DNA of 64,000 nt from Chrysoperla carnea. Taxonomy: Eukaryota; Arthropoda; Insecta; Neuroptera; Chrysopidae. A program made the translations under genes and the position numbers. The stretch is taken from NCBI RefSeq assembly GCF_905475395.1, contig NC_058340.1, positions 58,444,181-58,508,180 of the forward strand, written 5' to 3'. Below are positions 1 through 11,893 of the stretch, in pieces. Each line of letters begins with the position of its first letter. Positions within the stretch are counted from its first letter, which is position 1. Below the pieces are notes generated by a model. The model was not told where the DNA came from and did not search any database. It saw only the letters and a program-made list of their open reading frames with translations.

Positions 1-1902
1 GGATATAGTGTTCAGAGGGGAAACTCTTATATCAATATTTTTACTACTAACTATTCAATATGATGTGTGTTTTTAGTGAAAAGCTTACTGAAGTGTATGG
101 AATAATCTTCTCAAACGACTTTCATATGATGTTATAGGTTAAACTAGTGAACGGATTTCTTTATTATATACATTATAGAAATATAGATTAAAGTATCGTA
201 TACGATTTCTTGTTTCGTTATATTTATCTTAATCGGGTTAATTGATAGTAAAATTGACTGACATTTTGATTTATTGAGACTTGAAATTGTCTTCATATAA
301 TATTTTGCTCAGGAGTAAAATACCTTTATTTTTTACAATATCGATAGTCTTAATTAAGAAAAGTTAACTTTAATAGGCCTTTTCATCATGTCATAAGTGC
401 AAGTGCATAGTTAATTTTTGGAACTGACAGCAGTAACTTGAACTAAGATCATGATTTTAAAATGAAAAGGTCTATTGAAAACTGCCATCATGACAGACAA
501 TCAATATTATTCAGTTAGTATGGAAAAAAAAATTTTGTTATTTTTACTAACTCTTCTATAAATACGCTTGACGGACGACCTTTGCGCCATCTGTGGTTTA
601 GCAGAAATAGTAGGAGAGTTGGTAAACATTGGTAGGTGTTTGAGACATTCTGAAAATTCGTCAGATATCTCTCCCATAATATTCTAATACAAAAATGCAG
701 ACCTGACAGGAGGGTAGTAGTATCTTTAAAACCCTTATGTTATCAAACATGTATAAATTTTTGTTGCCAAAAATATTTATGAGACAACATTTTTAAAATA
801 AACTTACATATTGAAAAATGAAAAAAATAAACAAGTCAGGCCATTTGCGAGGAATTTTAACCCTGCATGATGCTTGTGCAAAAGTGCTTTGCCAATAAAT
901 ACAAAAAATATGTTTCATGTAATTTCATCGGTTTCTTGGATATTCTTATGAATTTGAGAGAAAGCAAAACCTTATAATGAAACATGTGATGGCGCGTTAT
1001 ACTAGCGTATTAGAATTGATATAATTTATGTCTACAGATTTATTCTAGGATGCACTCACTGATAGTCTGTATTGTATCAATTTGTCAATACGTTGACATT
1101 TAATCTAGAAGATTTAATAAAAATAACAAAATCTGTTTTTTCATGGTAACTGGATAATGTTGGATATCTGACCGTAGTTTTCAATTAGGATCAACTTTTT
1201 TTTTGCCAATAAATATTGTGGATAGTAAAAAATAAAAAATACTCTACTTTTGGGCAAAATTATTTTTTGATTCTTACCCTTCACCGAATAGCTATATTAT
1301 TGAGTGTGTTGGCTTGATTATTAATAAGTATTTACAGTATATACAGAGTTCTTGAACAATGAACTTTGATAGCTGTTATTTTTTTAAAGACTCTATTTTA
1401 AAATTCTCTTTCTTAGCACATAATAAGACGACGTAGGTACAATTTTCAATAAACAATACATATCTACAATACACCAAATCCAACATATTCTGATCATCAT
1501 GTCTCAAATGATTCGAATTCAACATTGAATATTATATAAACCCACAAACATATAGAGGGAATATATGTATTGATTATGCAACCAAGTCGAAGAAAATACA
1601 ATCAACCTCCACACATTTACTTTAGAGCTAAGAGTAGGGTAGTGTAGTGTAGTTAGGTGATCGTATTCTTAAGATATCTGCCAAGAAATTGACTATAACC
1701 TTCAAGTATATGTAATATGTATATATAACATTTATGACTAAAACAGAGAGGTTATTTCTGATACACCAATACAGTACGGTCTAGTACTTTAAATATGTAG
1801 ATAAATATGTTGACGAACTGTAGGTTGAAGTTAATTCGGTCATTTGTTAAAATGCCTCTTGGTCTCCTCGTATAGTCCAATAAAACAAAGATTTAAACTA
1901 CC

Positions 1903-2680
1903 ATCAAAACGGAAGCATGTATTTTTTGAATATAAGTTCGCTTTGACATAAATTTGAAGTATACATAGTTAAGGTAGTACCAGCATGAAATCACTTTTCG
2001 ACAGATTTGGCCGAATTTTTTTTCTCGGGTTTATAATAGCTTTATTTATGAATTCCTAAAATTTCATAATTTTTGACCGTTTAGATCGCGAGATATTTAA
2101 AGACAAAGTTCGCGATTTTGAGGGTCATGTCCCATTTAAAGCATGTAAAATGTCCGGTCTCTCCAACTATTTTTTATGATATTATTATATATTGAAGAAA
2201 AAGTAGAAAAAAATGTTTATACAATACAATTCTAAAAAAAAATTTAGAAATTAATTTTCACTTTCGAGATATTAATTTTGACATAAATTGATCGAAATTG
2301 GGACGTTGGCATAATTATTTCCCATTTTAAACGGTCAAAAATTCTGAAACTTTGGGAATTAATAGTAAGCATTATTAAATTCTTAAATTTAATTTTTCGT
2401 TAAATTCTGTCGAAAAAAAAATTGTACCATTGCTTTAACATAGAAACTGCAAATACCATGCTGGAACATCCTTAAAAAATAAATTCTATTTAGGGTGTAG
2501 AAAAACATTAAAAACTACCCTCAACTTCTTTTGAAAATATCTCGAAAAAATACGAAGGTATGAAAAAAGTTTTAAATAAAAAATGTAGATATCTTAATTT
2601 TCTATAAAATCATTTCGAATCACTTTTGACGTAGTTGCAATAGAAATCGAGATATTTGCAATAAACAAATCTAATCCCGG
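1903..2680. repeat. Host repeat interrupted by the TTAA MITE
   Basis: 1903-1968 plus 2476-2680 match 14998-15215 (CATCAAAACGGAAGC..CATAGTT and TTCTATTTAG..GTAGAAAAACATTAAAAAC..GCAATAAACAAATCT). The match resumes directly after the MITE, so the MITE inserted into an older repeat. Confidence 0.85.
1973..2471. mobile_element. TTAA-flanked MITE, family a, copy 1 (piggyBac-like)
   Basis: 499 bp bounded by TTAA on both sides (1969-1972, 2472-2475). Ends are inverted: GGTAGTACCAGCATG and CATGCTGGAACATCC. Further inside, TTTTTGACCGTTT and AAACGGTCAAAAA are also inverted, so the element can fold. No coding capacity. TTAA duplication is the hallmark of piggyBac-type transposition; class assignment rests on that alone. 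The unoccupied site is visible at 15061-15064. Confidence 0.85.
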
Positions 2681-2685
2681 AAAAT

Positions 2686-2969
2686 CTGAAGCTGAAAATT
2701 GTTATACAGCTTGTATATTGCATATGGATATCAGCTATGATAGTCAGTCAGTTCAACGTTAGAACAGGGCTGGTCAGTCAGTCCTTATTTATGAACAATA
2801 AATAAATAAGTTTCATTTAAATACCACGGTAATCATAAATGAATCTGATGTATTAATTGTTCATAAATAAGGGCTGACTGACCAGCTCTGTTCCAACACC
2901 TAATTGACTGACAATCATAACTGTTATTTATATACAATATACAATCTGTATAACAATTTTCAGCTTTAG
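2686..2969. mobile_element. Foldback / MITE-like inverted repeat
   Basis: Imperfect inverted repeat centred near 2827. The left arm starts CTGAAGCTGAAAATTGTTAT and the right arm ends ATAACAATTTTCAGCTTTAG. The inner arms carry GGTCAGTCAGTCCTTATTTA and its near complement. No target duplication identified. Confidence 0.75.
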
Positions 2970-3182
2970 TAAATTCATTTTAGTCCCACGTAAAACTGTA
3001 CCGTTTCGATAGCATATATCTGACCCCTGTTCTATCGTTCGCTTGATTGACCGCAATATGAGTGTGTGTACACAACTACAATAAACAATCCTCAAATTTT
3101 CTTAGTAAATTCAACGAATTTTTTTTGTCTTGGCTCTTAATCCAATACAATTTATAAAAAAATTCAACTGTGAAATGTTTAA

Positions 3183-3677
3183 GGTAGTACCAGCATGAAA
3201 TCACTTTTCGACAGATTTGGCCGAATTTTTTTTCTCGGGTTTATAATAGCTTTATTTATGAATTCCTAAAATTTCATAATTTTTGACCGTTTAGATCGCG
3301 AGATATTTAAAGACAAAGTTCGCGATTTTGAGGGTCATGTCCCATTTAAAGCATGTAAAATGTCCGGTCTCTCCAACTATTTTTTATGATATTATTATAT
3401 ATTGAAGAAAAAGTAGAAAAAAATGTTTATACAATTCTAAAAAAAAAATTTAGAAATTAATTTTCACTTTCGAGATATTAATTTTGACGTAAATTGATCG
3501 AAATTGGGACGTTGGCATAATTATTTCCCATTTTAAACGGTCAAAATTTCTGAAACTTTGGGAATTAATAGTAAGCATTATTAAATTCTTAAATTTAATT
3601 TTTCGTTAAATTCTGTCGAAAAAAAAATTGTACCATTGCTTTAACATAGAAACTGCAAATACCATGCTGGAACATCC
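3183..3677. mobile_element. TTAA-flanked MITE, family a, copy 2
   Basis: 495 bp, almost identical to 1973-2471 and in the same orientation; the clearest difference is a 5 bp shorter ACAATACAATTC region. Bounded by TTAA at 3179-3182 and 3678-3681. The flanks differ from copy 1, so it is an independent insertion, not a segmental duplication. Confidence 0.88.
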
Positions 3678-4211
3678 TTAAGAAGAATTTCTCTAAATTT
3701 TAAGTTAATGGGGTTTCTTTTTCTGTAGCGCTTCAACACCCTTAAAGCTGTCGCCGGTTTTTAGTTTGTATATGGGACTCTACTACAATGTAGGTACACT
3801 GTACTGTACTGTAAACTGTACAAGTGTGTACACTAACATACACTATGTATGGGTTGATGAGAACTTTACTGGAAAATCAATATCATCTACACTACATGTA
3901 CAAGTAAGTACAACATATTATACACAATGTGTATATGTAGTGTTCTGTTGGTTAATGCTACTGATATTCTTTATACTTACTTTACTGTGTATGTATATGC
4001 TATAACAAACACACAAGTTTACAAGCTTTCACATACGTGCTTGCATTTACTTCGAAACTTTGAACCGTCTTAGAATATGATTTGTGATTTATAGCTTAAC
4101 CTATTATGAGAATGTGCATCACGTGAACACTCTGGTTTCTTAAGCACATACAGTTCTAAAAAAAAATTGTTGGTCATTTACGAACATTTATGTGCCACTG
4201 ATAGTATAGGG

Positions 4212-4451
4212 GTCGCCCTATTAGCTCAGTTGGTTAAGGCGTAACCAATTCCGTCCTCGGTATGCTTAGGGTAGCGGGGGAGGGGCTGGTGTAGTGCATG
4301 GTATGTGCATGAAGGAGGTGCACTCAGACTCTGAAATTAAGGAGCTGGTATATGAAATTATCAGCGGAAAGGTGGTTAAACACATATATGGTATCACAAT
4401 GGGCTCTATAGCCTAAGTGTGTCCTTCTTGGACAGCCGATATAACCTAACC
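4212..4451 (+). mobile_element. tRNA-derived SINE with target-site duplication
   Basis: The head CCCTATTAGCTCAGTTGGTT contains a canonical Pol III A box (TAGCTCAGTTGG). The body is GC-richer than its surroundings and ends ..GATATAACCTAACC. It is flanked by direct repeats ATAGTATAGGG at 4201-4211 and 4452-4462, as expected of target-primed reverse transcription. A B box is not clear, and the sequence does not complete a tRNA cloverleaf, so this is a SINE and not a tRNA gene. Confidence 0.75.
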
Positions 4452-4461
4452 ATAGTATAGG

Positions 4462-4590
4462 GCAAGGATGGCGAACCTTTATGTATCAACGTGTCATTTG
4501 CTCGAAACAATTGTGTTTAATGAGGCCATTGATCTGCCGTGCCGTCAAATGTATTTGAGAAAAACAAGGAATTTGAAGTTTTATAAAATA
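4462..4590. mobile_element. Possible hAT-like element end
   Basis: GCAAGGATGGCGAACCTTTA resembles the ends of insect hAT-type elements (CA-GGGTGGC-AAACTT). It is cut short by the Helitron beginning at 4591. No matching right end was found. Confidence 0.35.
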
Positions 4591-5030
4591 CTAGCTGGGA
4601 ACTACCCGCTTTGCTGGGCAACATCCCCACTTGCACCCCTCCCTCCACATTTCCTTGCGTTGGATAACAGTTTTGTAATGTACACGCCATGCTCTTTTAT
4701 TTGATACCCCACTTAGATATATTTGTAAATATTCGATATTTCCTTCCCACTTTCTCGCTACACCTTTCTACCCTCCGAAGGTTAAAAAAATTTCTAAATG
4801 TAATTTAAAACATTCTGAGCAAGTTTTGAACTATTAAAAGCCATAATTGAAAAATATGAATTTTTTATTCATGAACACCCCCGCAACCCCCCTTGTGGGT
4901 GGAATTTCGTAAAATCCGTTCTTAGCTGACCTCTACTTGGCAAAAGGAATATTCCTGCCAAATTTCAAGTCTCTAGGTCTTATAGTTCCAGAGATATCGT
5001 GATGAGTGACTATCTATATCTATAGAAAGT
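4591..5030 (-). mobile_element. Non-autonomous Helitron, 5'-truncated copy
   Basis: Read on the minus strand the 3' end is hairpin (GCCCAGCAAAGCGGG) then CTAG followed by T, the Helitron rule. 4591-4790 is nearly identical to 24681-24880. The far end diverges and no TC terminus was found; the limit is approximate. Confidence 0.65.
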
Positions 5031-5260
5031 CTCCTATATATTTATAGATATGCCAACTAGCTCCGTCCAGTGAGAATGCTCTCCTGAAGTAATAAATAAA
5101 ATTTAATCCTATCCCCTATTGATATTTTTTATATTAATAGCTGCGTAAGTTCAATTTTTGTGAATAAGATTGTCGATGACACACGGATACGTTAAACAGA
5201 GAATGAATGCTATTGATGAGAGTAAATTCGTCGAGGTAACGAGAATGGTTGATAGTCGTC

Positions 5261-5261
<1 letters not shown>

Positions 5262-5307
<46 letters not shown>
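5262..5307. repeat. (TA)n microsatellite
   Basis: About 46 bp of uninterrupted TA. ORFs reading Ile-Tyr repeats across it are artefacts. Confidence 0.95.
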
Positions 5308-5310
<3 letters not shown>

Positions 5311-5523
5311 TTTAGCACCCGGATCGCACTTACTAAACAACATTATGTATGTATATACGATTGCCTACACAACACACGTAAACTTATACATATAGAAATA
5401 GGTACATTGGTATATGCGATAGGGGAACAAACCAAAATAAGTACCTCACAACCAATCATTGCGTAAAGGTAACCTCACCAGTCACTATACTAAACTGATC
5501 ATTATATAATACAAACAAAAATT

Positions 5524-6378
5524 TATATATATATACAACGTGTTCTGTTATTAACTGCAGAAACCTAACTTCCCAAAATAAGCTCATCAAGAGCAACAAA
5601 AAAACTCTTTTCCAAATTTGGATCTGAGCCTTAATTTGGGAGCTACAGGTATGACAAAAATTGATAAATTTGATTATTCACTGGCTATCATTCGATAAGC
5701 AGTAGCCAATGATATTTAGAAGATATTAGTAAATTTTTTTAAATAACATTCAACTGAGGTAGGGATTTTTAAAAATTATAACATGGTTTGATTGGATTAA
5801 ATTATTTTGCAAAAACATTAAAATTATTGTACGTAAACAAAAAAACTATGTGACAATGGGTGTGGTTTGTTTGCTTAGATCCAATGATAAGTTGTTTACT
5901 TATAATTATTATTATTTTTCTCAGAATAATAGAATAAAAATATTAAAAGTGGGACAGTTTAATAATTTTATACATTTTTTATTCTATTATTCTGAGAAAA
6001 ATAATAATAATTATAAGTAAACAACTTATCATTGGATCTAAGCAAACAAACCACACCCATTGTCACATAGTTTTTTTGTTTACGTACAATAATTTTAATG
6101 TTTTTGCAAAATAATTTAATCCAATCAAACCATGTTATAATTTTTAAAAATCCCTACCTCAGTTGAATGTTATTTAAAAAAATTTACTAATATCTTCTAA
6201 ATATCATTGGCTACTGCTTATCGAATGATAGCCAGTGAATAATCAAATTTATCAATTTTTGTCATACCTGTAGCTCCCAAATTAAGGCTCAGATCCAAAT
6301 TTGGAAAAGAGTTTTTTTGTTGCTCTTGATGAGCTTATTTTGGGAAGTTAGGTTTCTGCAGTTAATAACAGAACACGT

Positions 6379-6392
<14 letters not shown>
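5524..6392. repeat. Perfect ~417 bp inverted repeat with 35 bp loop
   Basis: Arms 5524-5940 and 5976-6392 are exact reverse complements wherever checked across the full length, with spacer 5941-5975. Both outer ends run into TA-dinucleotide tracts. No ORF of note. It could be a recent foldback element inserted at TA, a hairpin-RNA locus, or an inversion/assembly artefact; arm identity favours very recent origin. Confidence 0.93.

Positions 6393-6421
<29 letters not shown>
6380..6421. repeat. (TA)n microsatellite at the right end of the hairpin
   Basis: About 40 bp of TA that starts inside the right arm and continues beyond it. Confidence 0.95.
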
Positions 6422-6425
<4 letters not shown>

Positions 6426-6639
6426 TATAATATTGGAACAACCAACCAAAAAATTGTATTTTGTAATTGGAATATTATTATCACATTTTATTTCTATGTG
6501 TTTTATATCTCTGTGTATGTATATATGCATGTATGTGTGCATCTGTTTTAACATAATATTGGCTCCAAATTTTATTATTCCTGTTTTTTTTTTTAATAAA
6601 TAAATGTCTGAGGATCGGATATTATAATGTGGATGGTCG

Positions 6640-7080
6640 ATTCTGGGCTGGCTAGTCCTAACGAGCTTTAAGGGGTTAGTACCTGGATGATCGAGCTTTG
6701 CTCATTATTATTATTATTATTTTTTGGTTTTAAGTCCAAATCTAGCTAGATTGATTTATCGCTCCCAAAACTCCATGCATACTAAATTCAATAAAAATCG
6801 TTTGGCCGTTTCCGAGATTAAAGATTTCGAGGTAAAACGACGTTTTCTAAAAATAAAATCTAGTTAGATCCATTTTTCGCCCCAAAATCGTCCTGCATAC
6901 TAAATTTCATGAAAATCTTTGGGGTTTCCGATTGCTCGTTTAATTATATAAGATATCCAGTTAGAATTTTCAAAAAAAATCGACTTTTTTTTATATTTCC
7001 GGAATTTAAATAAATTTAAGTATATTTTCTGAAAATTTTTAGTTGATGCGATAAATATTAACGAAGATGAAAGCATAAAA
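6640..7080. repeat. Probable transposon remnant with (ATT)n
   Basis: GGATGATCGAGCTTTGCTC (a small GAGC..GCTC hairpin) followed by (ATT)n at 6703-6720, then two diverged direct repeats of about 110 bp (GTCCAAATCTAGCTAGATT.. near 6733 and AAAATCTAGTTAGATCC.. near 6855, each followed by CCCCAAAA/CATACTAAATT). Class not recognised. Confidence 0.45.
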
Positions 7081-8921
7081 AAAAAATTGAGTGTAAACGT
7101 CTTTTGAAACTTTAAACGTGGTTGTCTTGAAACAGAATTTTCAAAGACGGTGAGCGAGATTTGTCCGAAGCACAACCTTCTTAGATATTTTCTCCTGGTA
7201 TATCTATCGAAAGAATAAGATTTCTTCCTATTTTTCGGGAGTTGCGATATGAGTTGCGATGAATATAATTTTTAAAACTAGTCTGTTAATTTAACTTTAT
7301 TTCGAGTCCATTCCGCATCTTTCTAGCATGTTTAGAAGTGCCTTTAGAAATGCCTATTGTATATGCCACGAAGTGAGTCAGTTAACTTCACTTTGGGAAT
7401 TTGCAACAGTCTCTCATCTAACATTTTAGTGGTTTCCCTTATTAATTTTTAATTCCTTACCGCTATCCTTCAGGCAGACTTCGACCATCTTATTTAGACG
7501 TCCTTTAAGGACAATTACGAAATTATCCGTAGTGCTTCGAAAAATGTACTCCAAATGGTTCACTAGGTCTCGGATTAACAATCTTGTCGATGTTTTAACA
7601 TTTAATTCAAAGATTTTAATGTCTTTACTCAATTTTTATGCCCCTATGTAAGAAATACAGTTTTTTTTTATCCACTTTATAATATTTGAATGGTATAAAG
7701 TATTAAATGATTATTATAATATTCTCCTTTCTTATTTAATAAATACGTACCAGTATTTTGTTTTTTAGCTCAGCCACAAAATTATGAATTCCTTTTATAA
7801 ATGTTGATTAAATTTTATTAAAGTAATGAGAATGATTTTCCACAGCCAAAAAACTAATTAAGAGATTTTAGATCTCTCCATTTCTGTTAGTGATTCACAA
7901 TATCACTATTTTCGTTGCTATAATAACCAAATACAGTCAAAAACGGTTTTAACGACATTGAAGGACCAACAATTCTGGTTGTTATAAGCGATATTTACAT
8001 TTTTATATTAAAGTTTAATTATGTTCATACAGAGCGGGTCATTTTAATCTGTAATGGCTAATAGTTTTTAATTTAATCGAAAGAAAACACGCGAACTACG
8101 GGGAAATGCTTTAGCCAAAAGTTGTCAGGGACAATTGTGGACATTCGCCTGTGTCAAATGAGATTTATAATATATTTGTGTATTTGATAAGGCCATTAAT
8201 GATAAAAACACTGAGTATTAAATATTATTTAACACGAAATCAAAACATTTCGAAATGTTGAAAAACACCTATATTTTAGATCAACACAATCAGATTAACA
8301 CTTTTTTGTGTATTTAAAACGATTAACATATGTAAATTGAAAACAATGCATCATCAAGTGTAAACAGTTTACTAAAAAAATTTTGTTAATTTTTTCACCC
8401 TAACACCACTCGCACATATCTTCGTCCTCCCCCAATGTGTTAAAAAAAAATCAAATCAAAATATACAATTCTCATTAACATATGATTGTATATGGCAGGA
8501 GGCAACAAGCAAGCAAACCAAGCTTCAATAAGTATTTACCTACATTTAAAAATAAATTTACTTACTTACACGAACAACGAGCGAACGAGCGCACCACACA
8601 GGTGAAACAAAACAAAAAAATAACAACAGGTGTATTATTACAATAATAATCATAATCATAACACAACAGACAGATATAATATCATCCCTATTATATTTAT
8701 AGAAAGGGGGAACCAACTATTATGGGATGAAAAGAGTCAGACAATAAATATAGAACGTATGGTGAAATAGTAAAGAAGTTCAATGTACTGGGTTATTCAA
8801 CAAAACTGGAACTGTCAATAATTTTTCTATCTCGCGTTTGGTAAAAACTGATTACATGATACAGAAATGAAAGTTGTTTTTCTTGGTTGAAAATGTTCCA
8901 AGCCTACATAATCTCTATATA

Positions 8922-9330
8922 TTATAAATGTGAAAGTAAGGATGTTTGTTTGTTTGTTACACTTTCACGCCAAAACTAGCGAATGGTTTTTAATAAAAAT
9001 GTACAGCAATATAGCTCATACATCAGAATAACACATGAGCTATAAATTATAAAGATATAGATATTTTAAAAAAAAATTAAATTTAATCTAACATGTACTA
9101 TTTTAAATTTTTACAGAAATCTTTAACTTATGGTTCAAAATAATGATCACAGATGGAGCAAAATGATCCTCATTTTGAACCATAAATCAAAGATTTCTAT
9201 AAAAATTTAAAACAGTAAATGTCAAACAAATCATGGCCACCTTTTCTAATTGATATACGCAATCAATTATGACTATTTTACAATTTAAATAATTGAAAAC
9301 TGTGCATATTTTTAAGCCGCATAAAAGCAA
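8922..9330 (+). mobile_element. Helitron second subfamily, copy without 3' end
   Basis: Begins TCTCTATATATTATAAATG after A, then TTTGTTTGTTACACTTTCACGCC. Similarity to the related copies runs to about 9330, where no hairpin/CTAG end is found. It contains a palindrome at 9108-9217. Confidence 0.65.
9108..9217. repeat. Palindrome of about 55 bp arms
   Basis: TACTATTTTAAATTTTTACAG on the left answers TATAAAAATTTAAAACAGTA on the right; the inner arms include CTTATGGTTCAAAAT and its complement. It lies inside the Helitron copy at 8922. Confidence 0.8.
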
Positions 9331-9969
9331 TAGCTAAAAATTATAGCAGAGCAATAGTATACATAATTAAATTCATTTTAGCTAATTACAACATTTTTCT
9401 ATGACAGTTTTTTGAATTTACTGAGTACAACTTACATTAAACTAACGAAAGTCCATGAACAAGCCCGAAAATTTACATTTTATAGATAAAATTACATGAA
9501 GAAATTTTTTATTTTTATGTTTTAAATCAAGCGTGAGCAAAATACTCATAACGTTAATGCTGACGGGTTAACTATTGAGTATCTATTCCCTTTTTTTCGA
9601 TGCGGAAATATTCCCTTTTACGGATGACACTGTATACATAGATATCAGGAAAATGACCGCCACACGCGTCATTCAAATCCTATACGTATGTAGAATAAAA
9701 CCAGGGGGTGACTATAGAGGGGCATAGAAAAAGATCATCATCATATAGTATTTTATTCAGTGAACTTCCACACTAACCTAAACAACAACAACAACATCAT
9801 CTTTCTTCTTCCCCTTGTTATGTTGTTCGCATTCAACAATAATATAGCTCCTATGTATCTATTCATTCGCTTGCCTCTCACCCCGCACATATCCCTTTTC
9901 CTCGCGTTTGTATATCAAATGTTTTATCTGGTGTATAACATGTATATTAGACGAATCATTTTAGATCAA

Positions 9970-10560
9970 AAAAGGCTAAAATGAAGAATTTTTATGTACC
10001 TCAACCTATCTGGCCAGTTTTTTTTTTTAAATGTAGAGGAAAGTCCATATATCAAAATCTACATCTAACTTCTTGCCGCTAGAAAGTTTCGCTATTGCTA
10101 TGGGCCAAAAAAGCCCATTATTATAATCCATTTATGAGGTGATTTTTGATTTCAAAACCTTGAAAATATGCAACAAAATGGGCTAGAAATGTACAATTGG
10201 GGGTTTGTCGGGATCGCTGATCTCTATTCTGAAATCAGTATTTCGCTATACTCTCCCCTTTTGGGGTAATCCACTACGCTGGTCCAAATTGAATATTTAC
10301 TGAAAATTGCAGTGTTAGGTCAACGAAGGGCGTATACGTTTCTGGTCCATATTTTCAAGGTTTTAAAATTGTCAAAAATCGCCTCATAAATGGTTCTACT
10401 CTAATGATTTTCCTATTAGGCCCATAAAAATTAAAACTTTCTGGCGGCAAAAAGTTAGATGTAGATTCCGGTATATGGACCTTCCTGATCATTTAAAAAA
10501 AAAAAACTGGCTCGATAAGTTGAGGTACAAAAAATTTCTCTTTGAAATGCTAAAATGACA
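9970..10560. mobile_element. Foldback element, ~590 bp
   Basis: The left arm GTACCTCAACCTATCTGGCCAG.. answers the right arm ..CTGGCTCGATAAGTTGAGGTAC. Inner arms match through ATCTACATCTAACTT / AAGTTAGATGTAGAT and ATTTATGAGGTGATTTTTGA / TCAAAAATCGCCTCATAAAT. Arms are about 200 bp, diverged. Boundaries approximate. Confidence 0.75.
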
Positions 10561-10677
10561 AGACTATATATGTTCTGTGTTATTTTATGATATGAGGGTA
10601 GAATCAGATGAGTATTGCACGGGTGAGAAAAACAGATAGAGGGCTTGAGGAAGACACGTTATAGAATTATCCAAAGT

Positions 10678-10707
10678 GCGTGTGTGTGTGTGTGTGTGTG
10701 TGTGTTT
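10678..10707. repeat. (GT)n microsatellite
   Basis: About 28 bp of GT repeat. Confidence 0.9.
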
Positions 10708-11099
10708 GTTTGTTGGGGTTGAAAGGGAGTAAGTATATTTGAACGGGGGGTTAAAATTTTTTAGCTATTATTTTTATTTAATTTAATTATTATATAAAAA
10801 ATAAATTTTAAATTATATTAGTGTGGTAGTTTTAATTTGTACATTGAGGATTCCGTACCGTAATTAGTACGATTTGAGGAAAATTAATACTTATACAAAA
10901 TCCTTTTTAGTAGTTATATTCTTGAATTTTAGAAAGCTGTAAGATAATTGATTCGAAATACAATCGGCCTTAACAACGGTCGTGATGTTAAATGAAAAAT
11001 TATTCTTTATCGATTTTTCCAAATGATTTCTATGGTAATTTAAAAAATATTTGAAAATTGTGACATATTTTGGTTTAGATAAGTACCCAATCGTAGTAA

Positions 11100-11400
11100 A
11101 ATTAACCTGTCCCGTTGTCTGTCTGTAATCAAATCTTACAAGTCAAATTTGATCCACTTCCCGGTTTCGATTGAGCTGAAATTTTGCATGCACATTTAAT
11201 TTGGATGACAATGCATGGTAAGGTTGTGGCGTTCTGATTTGCCCATCGCTTCCTCCATATTTGATATTTATACATTTTTTTTAGTCTTAAATTAAAAATT
11301 TTAATAAAAAATATTTTTTAAGGGAAGCTTTTATTGTACTAAAAAGTAGAAAATAATTTTATCTATGAGTCACTCATACCCGACTATTTGTGAAAGCTTG
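11100..11400. repeat. Interspersed repeat family C, copy 1
   Basis: CCTGTCCCGTTGTCTGTC.., CCACTTCCCGGTTTCGATTG and TATGAGTCACTCATACCCGA recur in the same order at 13745-13885, where about 140 bp of the middle is missing. Class unknown. Confidence 0.75.
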
Positions 11401-11475
11401 AGGCACTTAATGTCAAGAATGAATCAAAAATAATTAGGCATGTGGATTAGATCAGGGGTTCCGATTCATTTTTGA

Positions 11476-11893
11476 CTAGAGTGATACCCATCCCCTTCAC
11501 TGGGTTTAAAAGTAAAGATTGCTCCCTCTTATCTCTTTTCTATAACACTCGAAATAATGGTGGGGACTGTTTTACACAGGTAAAATATATTAAATTTTTA
11601 ATGTATAATGGTAATTAACTCATTGAGTATATCAGAGAAGATGACCTTGAAATATTTTATATTTACTATTTTTACAGAAATCTGTAATTTATGGTAATTT
11701 CAAATGTCAAATTAAATTAAATTTTTTTATTTATTTTTTAATATATCTTTATAAATTATAGTTCATGTGATATTCTGATATATCAGCTATATTGCTGTAC
11801 AGTTTCATTAAAAACCATTCGCTAATTTAAGCGTGAAAGCGTGACAAACAAACAAACAAACATGCTTACTTTCGCATTTATAATATATAGAGA
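11476..11893 (-). mobile_element. Non-autonomous Helitron, second subfamily, both ends
   Basis: On the minus strand it begins TCTCTATATATTATAAATG after A and ends ..CACTCTAG before T. A hairpin-like ACCCAGTGAAGGGGATGGGT lies near the 3' end. 5' part shared with 8922 and 23708; 3' part shared with 31640-31841. Confidence 0.75.

Noticed and set aside
3766..4005. 79-codon ORF
   Set aside because: TAC/GTA-rich low-complexity DNA with no recognisable family, no splice context and no homologous copy.
4212..4285. Possible tRNA gene (TAGCTCAGTTGG A box)
   Set aside because: No clear B box or closed cloverleaf, and the unit continues into a body with target-site duplications, so it is a SINE head.
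5134..5466. ORFs on both strands with long Ile-Tyr repeats
   Set aside because: They are translations of the (TA)n microsatellite with no domain around it.
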